A stretch of 64,000 bases of DNA, taken from contig JAPTOF010000001.1 of the NCBI GenBank assembly GCA_028554755.1, forward strand, positions 8,966,001-9,030,000, in the 5' to 3' direction. The DNA is from Cordia subcordata (Eukaryota; Streptophyta; Magnoliopsida; Boraginales; Cordiaceae). Each line of letters starts with the position of its first letter. The first letter of the stretch is position 1. The translations under genes were made by a program, and so were the position numbers. Positions 39,891 through 50,191 of this stretch are shown here, in pieces. Under the pieces are notes generated by a model. That model searched no databases. It saw nothing but the letters and a program-made list of their open reading frames with translations, and was not told the DNA's origin.

Positions 39891-40535
39891 TTAGGCTAAT
39901 TCCAACAGCGTCTTTATTTTTTCCTTACACTTAGCAAGTCAAACTCATCTTATCACTATTTAGAGGCCCTTATATCAATTTTACTCTAGCAGACTCTTTA
40001 CTTTTCTTTTTCTCAAGAATTTTCCATCTCAATTTACTCCAACAACTTTTTTATTTTTTGACTCTATCAATAATTTCACATTTAATAACTTTTTATTTAT
40101 CTTTAACACGTATCATTTTATTTATAATTTTTTATAAAAAATTGAATATAGTATTAAAAAATAATTATTCAAATTAATATTTAGTTTTTTTATAATTGTT
40201 TTAATTTCTTTTCTTTCCCGTCAGTCTCTCTCTCTCTTTTTGTCAAATTGGTTACTTTCTTTCTTATTTTTTTAATACGCACTATCCTATTATAATTTTT
40301 ATAAAAAAAATCATGAATATAATATTAAAAATTTTAATTGTTAACGTTGATTGTACGAAAAATAAAATTTAGGAAGTTTGATTTGCTCAACAAATTTGGC
40401 AAGGCAAAAAGTTAAGATGGAGAGCTCCACAAAATAAGGATGCTTTTGTCAAGGTTGTTGGAGAGAAACACATATACTTAGCTCCTTAAAAATGGGGAGG
40501 TTAGGCATTTGGCAAGGTCGTTAGAGTCAGCCTTA
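39891..40535. mobile_element. MITE with TTAGGCTAATTCCAACA-type ends
   Basis: Left TTAGGCTAATTCCAACAG; right (reverse complement) CTAAGGCTGACTCTAACGA. Interior carries CTCCAACAAC and GTTGGAGAG words. Same family as 13532-13935. Confidence 0.5.
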
Positions 40536-42320
40536 GAAGGGGTGCATGTGAATAGATATACGTGAATAGATGTGCACAATGAATAAGAACTGGTTGTATT
40601 ACACATGGATGGATATTTACATCACAAAGATTAGGCTAAAAGCCCAACTCAATGAACAAGAGTTGAATGGGTCGTACTTAAATGGATATGTGCAACATGA
40701 AGACTAGGTTAAAAGTGCAACTATAATATATGTTAAGAATTATCACAAAAATTAATCGGTCAATACAAGAGTGACCAAGTGTTTTATATACCAGGCTTAA
40801 GTATTGAGTTTTTTATGTGAGACAAGTATGTATTGTAACAGATTAAAAGTTTTAAGTTCAAATTTGTATCTTTTACTACAAACATAGTATAATCTTTAAC
40901 TGATTTGGAGTGTGCATTGGGTGCGTGTGCTGTTGCATCACATAATTTATAATCTTGGGGTAAATTCTAGAACTTGTTAGGGTAAATTTCTTGCATATAC
41001 AAAGAGAGTGGGGAAAAATACAATGAAAGACCAGCTTCAGGTTTGGGGAAGATGAAAATGGAGATGAGGTGCTCTAGCATCGATGGTACGATACATAGAG
41101 CTCAACATGTGCAGCTCAACGTGACTTAGATTCTTACAAGGTTTAGATTTAATTTTTGGATAATATATGTTATAAAGGAGAGAGATTTTATAGTGGCTAT
41201 TTATGCAAATTATTTTATAATAAACTTTGGATAATCTATGATTTAATTTTTTTAAGAATATCATATAATATTAAAGAGAATAGAAATGCATTTCTACAAG
41301 GGCTTGCACAGAAGTGAAGGTCTCAAATAAAGCAAGAGATCATTAATTTTTAAGTTGACATATTTCCAATTGTCTTGCCTCTTAAGAATTTAAATCCACT
41401 GCCCAATATTTACAATTAATCCACCATAATAATTCCAATGAGAGAGAACAAATCCAACCTACCAGAAGGAAATCTATCTGAATTACTCTACGTTCCAATT
41501 GTCTTGTTGATTATCATAAGATTTATGAGAGTTTTGTGTGGGTTTATCCTAGAGTTGTCTCGATATTTCTTTTTCTACTAAAAGAGCAAGTACTCGTATT
41601 CACAAATAACAATAATAATAATAATAATAAATACAATAATAATAATAAGAATAGGAATTTAGATCGTCGAACAAAAGTTGGCTCTTTACATCAAAGAGTC
41701 ACCGAAGTCTGCAAAATTTCTTATTCTGTGCATTTTTTCTTATTATACATTATTAAAAAAATTTATGATGATAAACAATGTTAAGAAAAAATTTAAATCT
41801 TGAATTACATCATACATGTTACTCTTCTTTTACTTTTCCTTTTTTTTTTTGGTACTCTATTTTAAGGGATGTGAGCATATACAATCTTCAATTGAGTCTT
41901 GGATAAACCATCTCAACTCCTAAGTAAATATATAATATTCTACACCAATAGTTAGCTTTTCGATAGACTTTCATCACATGAATACAAAGGGTTCTCCTTT
42001 GGTTAACCCTTTTAAAGAAATATCAAAACCCTGCATAGCCTCGCGAATAGATCTACCCTCCACGTTTGGACAAACGCACAAAAATTTTTGCTCATTTGGC
42101 TTTCTTTTTTTTTTTTTTTAAATATCATAATAATAATTTACAATTAAATTTATTCTCCTTAGATGTGGTGCCTCCCACGTCACCATCGTGATCCAACATA
42201 CAACACTTTTGACCAAATCTTAACCGTCTAAATCTGAACTTTTCAATCCAAACCGTTCGATCAATCCCCGCCCTCAACTCGGAAAGATGAGAGAGGGAGT
42301 GAAAGAAAAGCACTTTACTT
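40536..42320. other. Intergenic DNA, no gene seen
   Basis: A weak SINE-like stretch near 40840-40875 (TTTTAAGTTCAAATTTG), and an AAT microsatellite at 41608-41648. The last 200 bp approach the promoter at 42325. Confidence 0.5.
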
Positions 42321-42324
42321 TGCA

Positions 42325-42353
42325 TGACGTCATGTCCTGGCGGAGTGACGTCA
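42325..42353. promoter_or_regulatory. Two perfect TGACGTCA palindromes 21 bp apart
   Basis: TGACGTCA at 42325-42332 and again at 42346-42353. This is the palindromic bZIP site bound by TGA/CREB-like factors. The 21-bp spacing is two DNA turns, so both face the same side. They lie about 40 bp upstream of the TATA box of the 42.4-kb gene. Confidence 0.5.
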
Positions 42354-42385
42354 CCTTCCGGCGAGATTTGGTACGTTCCAAACCT

Positions 42386-42396
42386 TATAATATAAA
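42386..42396 (+). promoter_or_regulatory. TATA box of the 42.4-kb gene
   Basis: TATAATATAAA about 50 bp before the ATG at 42445, with spacing fit for a core promoter. The leader would be short. Confidence 0.5.
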
Positions 42397-43424
42397 ACAT
42401 GAATTTTTGTGGTGAAATTGTGAAACCTAAGAAATTTAGTTGTGATGGAGGAGAGTGAGGCGGCGAAGGAGCTGGCGAGGCCATTGGATTTCACGGCGGC
42501 GGACGTGATCCCGCCGGAGCCTCCGCAGGCGCAATATGAATTCGAAGTTACAGGACATAGCGACGACGCATAGAACTCAAACGCAAACGCAAACGCCGAC
42601 AGAAGCGGTGGTGCAGAAGCTGAGATCGCCACCGTGGACTCCGGTGATGGTGGGCGTGGATCATCGTCTTCGACCACTGCTTTCTCGGAAGGCAGCGGGA
42701 CAAGTTCTGTAAGTGTTGTTACATTGGCTGCTTTCTTTCGCTGTAAATTAATGCAAGCATGCCTATATTATGTGTTCGTGGTGTGAGAGTGTGTGTGTGA
42801 ATTTTTGGATTTTTATGTGAGAATGTTCGCGTTTGTGTGAATTTTGGATTCCTACGTTTTATTTTTAAACTCCTATTACATTTATGTTTATGTTGTTAGT
42901 TGATTTGCATGTGAATTAATATTTCTATAAGGGAAATGTTTTGGAGAGAAATGTTATGGTTTTAGGAAATATTTTGGAAATTTGCAATAAAAGCAGCATC
43001 AAATTAGTGTTTTTATGAACAAAATAATTTTGAAACTTCTAAATAAGTATATAATATATACAAGATTCAAGTAATTTGTGGACCAAAAATTGAATTGTTC
43101 ACTGGGGATCATATGTAAAACAGTTTATTGAGACATGTTGGCTATTATTTTAAAGGACTGAAAGCTTTAAATAAAACGGTAAAATGTATAACAAACCCTT
43201 ATGGTTGGTGACAAGAACTGATTATCCCCCTTTTTGCGGTTTCCTAGTAAGCTACTAACCTCCGTAAAATTTTTAGAACAATTTGATTGATCTCCCCGTT
43301 TTGGCAAAGTGTGAAGTGCACACGTGGGGTTCGTGACTGAGAATGAGATGAAATACTTACTGTCAGGCATACCTAGACAAGTTTCTGTTCTGTTTCTCGG
43401 ACTCTTTGTTCTATAAGAAAATAT

Positions 43425-43790
43425 AGATGGAGTTAAGAGAGGAGAAGATTGTGGCTTTGACAAGGGTTTGGAGATAAGGGACGTGGAGAATGACAGGTTT
43501 GACACCATGATTGTGTCTGCTCAAGATGAAAATTGAATATTTGTTGGTATTGGTGATTATTTGGTGAGAAATGTGGTGTTGGTGAATATTGTGCCCTGGT
43601 GGCATATTTGTTGGTATCAGTGATCACTTGCGTGCAATTTGGTGTTGGTGATTATTGTGCTCTGGCAGTTTCTCCTGGTGATGGTGAATTTGGTTTTGCT
43701 GATATGAAAGAGAATAGTGGTGGGAATTTGGAGGGTAATCTTGATGGATTTATGGTGCATGTTCGGTTTCAACTGTAGGCCCAGTGAAAA
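43425..43790 (+). other. Protein-like remnants with a 66-67-bp tandem duplication
   Basis: One frame (about 43429-43535) reads GVKRGEDCGFDKGLEIRDVE and continues to a stop. Another (about 43645-43779) reads VGDYCALAVSPGDGEFGF and continues to a stop. Between them a segment of 66-67 bp is duplicated imperfectly (about 43538-43604 and 43605-43671, each containing GTGTTGGTGA). The pieces look like parts of one former coding region broken by the duplication. They may belong to the 42.4-kb gene or to another lost gene. Not recognised. Confidence 0.5.
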
Positions 43791-45515
43791 ATAGTTGCCT
43801 AAGAAGGCAATTGCTAGTGTGTAGTAAGCTTGCTCTGGGACCAATTAGCAACCATGAAGGGTGCAAAACACACTTGGGTTGTGTGAAATAATGCAAACAT
43901 TTATCTTGTTATTTGCAAATGCACTCCAGTTTAATGAGTTCCACAAATGGGATGTATTACAAACAATAACACAGGGGGTGCGGCAATTTGCTTCCAGGAA
44001 TGTTTGGGAAGTCATGTGACAGTTTTTACAGGGCCAAAGTATTACTTCTTAGACGTACAACTTTGCAAACTGAAGAGAAGTGTATTTGCTGAAGAAATTT
44101 TTTGTTTTTCAATAAAGTCTTACCTTTATTCTGTACACAACAAATTGACTGTGTGCACAGACAAAAAAAAAAAAATCTTTTAGTCCAATTGTAGGATGTT
44201 GAGGAGTCAGCCAAATTCTAAAGTCTTACCTTTAGTATGTACTTCTCGGGGAGCGATTTTTCTGGGAACATTAGTTAGTGTTACACAGTGATGCTTTCTT
44301 GATTGAGAAATTGTCTGGAGATTCAATTAGTTGTGATCTCTTTGTATTTACCCAGAAGTTGGATGCTTCTCTATTTACATTATTTATCATCATCATAGAA
44401 GAATCCAGCTGATATCAGTATATGTATACTTTCTGGTATATATTATATATCTAGTTCATAAAATGTGAACCAACTATAGGATATGGAGGAGTTAGCCATA
44501 CTATTATCTATTTGTTGATTCAAGGTGACTGACATTATTGTTTCATCAGTAAGATGGACTCTCTGCAAACATGACAAAGGTGTAAATTGGAAGTGATGGA
44601 TGGTACTCCAGAGTAGCAAAAAGCAATGTAATTGCAAAAGTTCTCGATGCTTGAAGTTGTAAGTTCCGCTTTCTTTCGAATGAAAACTCTTGATTATGAC
44701 ACTTATTTTGAAGTTTGCGAGAGCAGTTCCAGTTTATTCTTTCGTATTTGAACCTTACAGTTAGGAGCAAACCTCTTTAGGGTTTTCCACCTAGAAACCA
44801 TATTCCAAATTCAGATTCTTATTTTAATCAAGTAAGAAAAGTTTTAATTTTTTAGTCATGCTCCATGTCTCTCAACTGCTCATTGTTTACATTTATTATG
44901 AAAAAGGAAAGAACTGAACCTATATCCATAAAAATATTGTGATTTAAGATTGGTCTCTTAAATTGCTGTGAAGGCCTTTGGAATACAAGTTATACCTACT
45001 TAAAAGAATTCCAGTAATGAGACTATGAACCCCAAGTTTGTCTCTCTGCTTTGGAGGAAGAAAAATTAAAGAAGTTGAATAGAACAAAAGGTTTTCTCTC
45101 TTCTTTTTCTTTAATATTTGTTTCAACTTTCTATTTGAATAATCAGGATGTCTGGAATGCGTTTCCCTTTTTCTTCTTTATGTGATATTGTACAGAGGTA
45201 ATAGCAAATTTTTATGAAAGCATATATATGGAAGTGCAAAATTTGGGTTTGATGCTATGATTCTGCTGCTGTAGCATTATGAAGTTGATATCTTAATGGT
45301 TGCACCAATCTACTAAATAATTAAGCACTATGAAGCATATACCTTTACATCCCTCTGCGGGCTCTGCCCCAAAATGAACTCAAGCTTTCCTTTTTAGGAT
45401 GCGCTGAACTAGATATACACATCCACAGTTTAGAGACATTATGTTTTGAAATAAAATCCAAAAGGGGTTCACCATCTTGAAAATAACAAACTGGATAATG
45501 TATCATTTCTTAAGC

Positions 45516-45571
45516 CTCTTTTCAAAAAAAAAAAAAAAGAAAAAAAAAAGAAAAAAAAGAAAAAAGAAAGT
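45516..45571 (+). repeat. A-rich tract with G interruptions
   Basis: A long run of A broken by single G and C bases, within the intergenic or intronic part of the 42.4-kb locus. It has no coding value. Confidence 0.5.
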
Positions 45572-46465
45572 ACCATTTCTTCAGCCAACCTTGTCCACCA
45601 TCAGGTGTTTAAAATTTCTGAAAGGAACTAGTGGCTCCACTTCAGATCCATCTTGTTGACCTTAAATATATTTTCTACTCTTGCATAAATCAGATTGCCA
45701 GTTAAAAATGGACATTCAATTTAGTATAGAGAGAGATTTGCCTTACCTTTTGCTCTTGGATTGGTGCATTAATGTAGTAATGAGTAAAAATTTGTCGTTG
45801 GAAGTCTGATTGTTATACTACACTATGAAGTGATGCAGAATCTTTCAATTGAGTATGCATATTATTGAGAGTTGGATTCTTCTTTTAAATGGTGGTATTT
45901 TACAGCATTAGTCATGCTGATTAACATGTATTCTGAGTATTTTGCCTCTGGGAAATGTTGTGATGGTTGCAACTGCACAAATTGTTTTAACACATTTAGG
46001 GTGAGGTTTCTAGAAAGAAGGCAATTGGAATAGTTTTAGGACATAATTCAAATGCCTTCTGACCAAAGATCTAACAGCCCTCAGGAACTGAATGAGGGTA
46101 GGGTATATTTCAGTCTCTCAGTTTCTGAAACAATTTTTGGTGCTTCATGATGAATAATTTCTGGAATTCATTTTCCTGCATGCTTTGCTAATCATGTATG
46201 TCTATTCGTCATTAACTTTGTTCATGCTGATAATTGAAGGTCATTGTTCGCCAATGTCCTCCGGAGCTATTCTCTTTTGGTCAAAATTTTGGCTGCAGCT
46301 GGAGAGACACTTCAAGGTCAACTGTTGAGTAGTTTAATTTCTGTCAAATCTTTTAATCCCTAAGGTCCATTTCAGCTTTATTAGCAATTGATAAAACCTC
46401 GTGATTTATCCTTTTTGTTCATGTGTATATTAAATTTTGTCTATTCCACATCCTTACAGTGATAT

Positions 46466-46679
46466 GGGGCCTGTTTGGATTGGCTTCTCATGAAAAAGCA
46501 CTTTGTTCCTGAAAAAAATACATCTTTTTTACAGTAAGTATCTAGATTGGCTTTCAGAAAAGTTGAAAATCTGAAAAAGGCTCAAATTCAGCTTTTTCTG
46601 GAAAAAGAATTTCGGCTTCTCTAAAAAGCACTTGCTTCTTAAAATAGTGATTTTAAAAAAAGCCAATCCAAATGAGTCC
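46466..46679. mobile_element. hAT-like MITE
   Basis: Left end GGGCCTGTTTGGATTGGCTT pairs with right end AAGCCAATCCAAATGAGTCC as imperfect terminal inverted repeats. The interior is rich in poly-A/T and AAAAAGCACTT-type words. It sits inside the 42.4-48.5-kb locus and matches the family at 56041, 58229 and 38140. Confidence 0.5.
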
Positions 46680-47924
46680 AATAGCTTTTATTTCTTGGTG
46701 AGTTTAATATCCATGAACCACCTGTCAACTTTTGAGGTTATGAAATTTGATTTTGAAACTTTTCAGGAAAGAAATATATGATGGGCATCTGGAGATATAT
46801 CAGATAAGAACTCATGCTTCGTCAACTGAAGAGAGTATCCAAAACAAACAATGTCACTCACGAGTTTCATGGCAATGAAGAAGATAAGAGTTCAAACTTC
46901 CTCATGCCAATCAGATGTAAATGGAAGGGCAATGTCTCTGGGGACACTATCTCTGATGTGTGACAAATGAGACGTCATTTTAACTAGAAATAACTGGTCA
47001 ACAGGAAGTTCAGGCTGTGAAAATAGTGCCACTTTGACATCATCTACAGGAATCAACTCAATCAGGTCTATATAAGGCTCGTCATGGCAAGGTGCTGTAG
47101 TTTTCTTAACAGACTCATCATTTTGTGAAGCATTGAAAGTGAGTGTATCTTTTGTTTTTTTCACTTGCTATTACTTGTGAATATGAGAACTATTTGCATT
47201 CTTCCCTATCTTGTTTCAGGGATACAGTGTGATGATGAAGCCCATGTACATAGTTCTAAAACATGATGTTCCATCTGCGTTTTTCCAGATCTTATCTTAG
47301 GAATATTGCGTAATAATATCACTAACTTACAAACTGAGTCCTAAATCAGTGTCTTTAGAATCTCAACAAAGGCAGGGAGAGAAGCTGGCACTCTTTCTCG
47401 TCTCTCTCTCTCTCTACACAGACCCAGACACGCAAAAAAAATGTACATATGTATATGTATTTTAACATAGAATCATTAGCTTAAAATATCGGTGCTTATG
47501 CTTCACGCTATCATGGGTTGCAAGCTCTTCTGTCTAGCTTGCTGTATCTTAAATTTACATAAACTTCTGATTCTCAAGTCTGCTCATCTACTACAACTTT
47601 ATTGTTCTGGATGACTCACACACTTTTATTAGCATTTCCTTAGACAATAGTCATTCTGAACTTTAAATCCACTAGATGAATCTTACAGTAGCAGGTTATC
47701 AAGCCTGTGCTGAAACTAACTGGTTATTTTGTGCTTATCGTGTGTCCTCAAAGACTGCTTTGTAGACTGATAGATCATGCTTCTTATATAACCAAGCCAA
47801 AGGAATTGGTTTCGAGTGAAATTGATTTATTTAATGTTGACTCGTCAATGGCACTTGCAGTGTGCTGGTAATTACTAATTACAAATGTATTTTGACACAT
47901 TTTGGTAAATGATTGTGGATTTAG

Positions 47925-48073
47925 TGTCTGCATCACCTCAAAGTAAATTGGTCAGAAGCTTCTCCGATGAGGATACTAAAAACTGTGGCATGTCAGAAAT
48001 TAGCAACAATATTCTGGAATCCTGGAGGAAAGCTGTTAATTTATATAGAACTCAATTAAGATCTAAATCATGA
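47925..48073 (+). other. Exon-like open segment
   Basis: After an AG acceptor the frame reads SASPQSKLVRSFSDEDTKNC and on through NILESWRKAVNLYRTQL to TGA. Composition is protein-like and unlike the surrounding AT-rich DNA. A donor is possible at 48035 (AAAGCT|GTTAAT). It may be a 3' exon of the 42.4-kb gene. Homology unknown. Confidence 0.5.
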
Positions 48074-48137
48074 ACCCTTCTTGTTCTGAGGCTTTTTTGG
48101 CCAATTTAGTGAACTAATTATCTCATTCCTATTGCAG

Positions 48138-48386
48138 GAAGTAGGTATTCTCCATCAGCCAAAGGCATAGCAGAAAACTTGCAGGCATCAGTGCCCCATG
48201 GCAGCATGAAATCCAGTTTTGGAGCAATTCGTATAGAGTCCAGTAAGTAATGGAGTAAACGCCTCGCAGTTCGGGATACATTTTGTAGCTGTGATTTCTG
48301 GCATAGTTTTGGTTATCATTGCCAGAATGTTGCAATGTTTCTGTACATGTAGGAGAAACCGAGGAAAAAAAAAAAGAATTCTTATA
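48138..48386 (+). other. Exon-like segment with a predicted membrane helix, frame-shifted
   Basis: After acceptor TTGCAG, 48138-48250 reads SPSAKGIAENLQASVPHGSM and on to TAA. In the +1 frame, 48237-48386 reads FGIHFVAVISGIVLVIIARM followed by Cys- and Arg-rich residues, a good single-pass membrane helix with a basic cytosolic side. The two frames abut, which suggests an ancient frameshift in a membrane-protein 3' exon. A very good donor-like GTAAGTAAT sits at the junction. Not recognised. Confidence 0.5.
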
Positions 48387-48575
48387 GTAATGAACTCGTC
48401 GGAAGTGTAGCTTTGGTGATTACCACAGGCAGTTTCTGCAGGTTTCACCCATAGTGACCTCAGAAATCATTTTGTAATCAACTACACTATCTTGCTTGAT
48501 GCTGCTGAAACCATTTGATGATGGGGGAGGATCCCCTTCTAAGATCAAGGTTAAGTTTATAAGTTGAGCGTTTTG

Positions 48576-48639
48576 ATCAAGTTTTAAGTTCTATCGACAT
48601 GTATTATTCGATCAAGGTTAAGTTCTATCGACATGTGTT
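48576..48639 (+). repeat. Short imperfect tandem duplication
   Basis: GATCAAG then TTAAGTTCTATCGACATGT occurs twice with a period of about 35 bp, downstream of the 42.4-kb locus. Confidence 0.5.
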
Positions 48640-49627
48640 AGGAGCATTTTCTTGCGATTATTGGGCTTGCCGTGACATCTGGTTTATCGGACGATGGTGG
48701 ACACTGGTCGGCTGGAAAGAATCTTCACTTCTCCATAATGTTTTGTTATTTTCCCACTCTGCATCACAATTTAGAAACCCTTAAATAGATGGGTAAGACG
48801 TGGGCGTGGAAACAGAAGTTGAATAATACAAATACCAAAGTTTCCATTTATATATGCATATATGTATATTTTTTTTCTTTAATTTTTTAAAAGTTTTCCC
48901 CTTTGGAGGTGGGAAGTGCAATCTTTATACAAGTTGGTGAGAGGGGGAAGGATCGTGTTTGGTCGTTCTTGAAGCTTGAAGCTTCCTCTCACCTTCCTCA
49001 ACATGGCATTTTTTGAGCTTCAAAATTCCATGCTCACCTTGCCCGAGTCTCCTAGCTACCTGCTACTTCATTATTTGTTTGTTTGTTTGTTTGTTTTTTT
49101 TTTTTTTTAAATGGCATCCAAGAACCAATTCCATTTATTTATGAAGCTGCATCAGCAAGTAAAACTACCACTATCATACTAATATCTATTAAAACCTGCG
49201 GGTGGGTGTTCCACAACAGCGCCAATAGTGGAAAAACCTTTACCGTGACGGTTAGCACTGTTTCATGATACGTGAAAAAATCTCGAACATGAAAAATTTT
49301 TAAACTCAAACAAACAGGGACCGCAATTTGTAAATGACCAAACACGCACTTATCCATTCTTCCATTTTCATCAAATACCATTCACTAACAAACACGTAAT
49401 CCACAATTTAAAAAAAAAAAAAAAAAACTGAAACTAAGCACCTGGAAAGTTAACCCCTCAAAATATATTTATCCACCTTTTGAAAAAAAAAAAAAAAAAT
49501 GGCCCTTTATTCACATCCCATTATTGTCACCTCCAAACCTTTCTTATCTTTACGTACATTTTCTTTTTCTTTTTTTCTTTTAATTAATCCATCGCAGCAG
49601 AGCAGCACAAGGATGTCCACAGTCTCG
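48640..49627. other. Intergenic DNA upstream of hydrolase, no gene seen
   Basis: GTTT repeats then poly-T at 49074-49109, poly-A at 49411-49428 and 49482-49498. Otherwise featureless until the G-box cluster. Confidence 0.5.
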
Positions 49628-49663
49628 CACGTGCCCGCACTTGTTCCCCAGCGCGTCACGCGC
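49628..49663 (+). promoter_or_regulatory. G-box and CGCG-box cluster upstream of hydrolase
   Basis: A G-box CACGTG (49628-49633) is followed by the near-palindrome GCGCGTCACGCGC (49651-49663, two 6-bp arms around one base). These are known bZIP/bHLH and CAMTA-type target motifs. They lie 64-99 bp upstream of the TATA box. Function is inferred from motif and position only. Confidence 0.5.
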
Positions 49664-49726
49664 CCGCCAAATCCACTTTTAATATTAACGTTGTCATCAT
49701 CATCATCATTAGGAAGAAGCTACCAC

Positions 49727-49734
49727 TATAAATA
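49727..49734 (+). promoter_or_regulatory. TATA box of the hydrolase gene
   Basis: TATAAATA, 44 bp before the chosen ATG. It implies a very short leader (start near 49760) and argues against using upstream in-frame ATGs. Confidence 0.5.
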
Positions 49735-49777
49735 TTCACCTCATACAAGCTCACCTATCACCATCGAAATCAAGAAA

Positions 49778-50152
49778 ATGGAAGAGAAAGCATTGATCAG
49801 CGTCCACCCAGCTGAGCTCTCATCGCAGTTTTTCCAAGTGCTTCGTAGTCGTCGGTCTGCTGAAGGTTTTAAAATGCTTGGTTTTCTTTCATGCGTACTT
49901 TTTAACTTTGTCCTAACTTCTACATATCAAATTAATACTAAAATGATGTATCGGATTTTCGGATTCCGTGTCATCACGGGTTTAAATATTTTGTGCCGGT
50001 CATTTTCATTTGGCAGCTGTTACTTAATTGATATGTTGTATGCGATGGTGTTTTATAAGAGTGTCGTGGGTTTAAGTTAATAATTAGCTTGACTACTTTG
50101 TATTATAGTGAATTCGAGACTTATATTTAGGCATATGAAATTAGTCTTACTT

Positions 50153-50191
<39 letters not shown>

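Larger units (their letters stand above)
42445..46878 (+). pseudogene. Unrecognised gene with in-frame stop in exon 1
   Basis: Exon 1 (42445-42708) starts ATG and is open except for TAG at 42571-42573 (codon 43). The same frame then runs on for 45 more codons (Asn/Ala-, Gly- and Ser-rich) to a good donor TCT|GTAAGTG. Its first 42 codons look like real protein (for example LARPLDFTAADVIPPEPP). Two further segments join in phase: 46240-46316 and 46767-46878 (TGA), giving 151 codons including the TAG. The frame of the middle segment is uncertain, because the other frame gives a plausible Leu-rich helix. The family is not recognised. It could be a pseudogene, a gene spliced around the stop, or a sequencing error at one base. 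Promoter elements directly upstream suggest it is, or recently was, transcribed. Confidence 0.5.

Noticed and set aside
42125..42677. Two minus-strand ORFs over the 42.4-kb promoter and exon 1
   Set aside because: They are antisense shadows of the GC-richer plus-strand exon and promoter.
43167..43844. Several minus-strand ORFs
   Set aside because: Overlapping frames of the duplicated segment, without coherent domains.
46892..47164. 90-codon minus-strand ORF with protein-like composition
   Set aside because: No splice or promoter context, and it overlaps the exon-like region on the plus strand. Could not be tied to a family, so not called.
49499..49777. In-frame N-terminal extension of the hydrolase (could read as a transit peptide)
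   Set aside because: A TATA box at 49727 and the G-box cluster lie inside it, so it is promoter DNA; the ATG at 49778 fits the family better.
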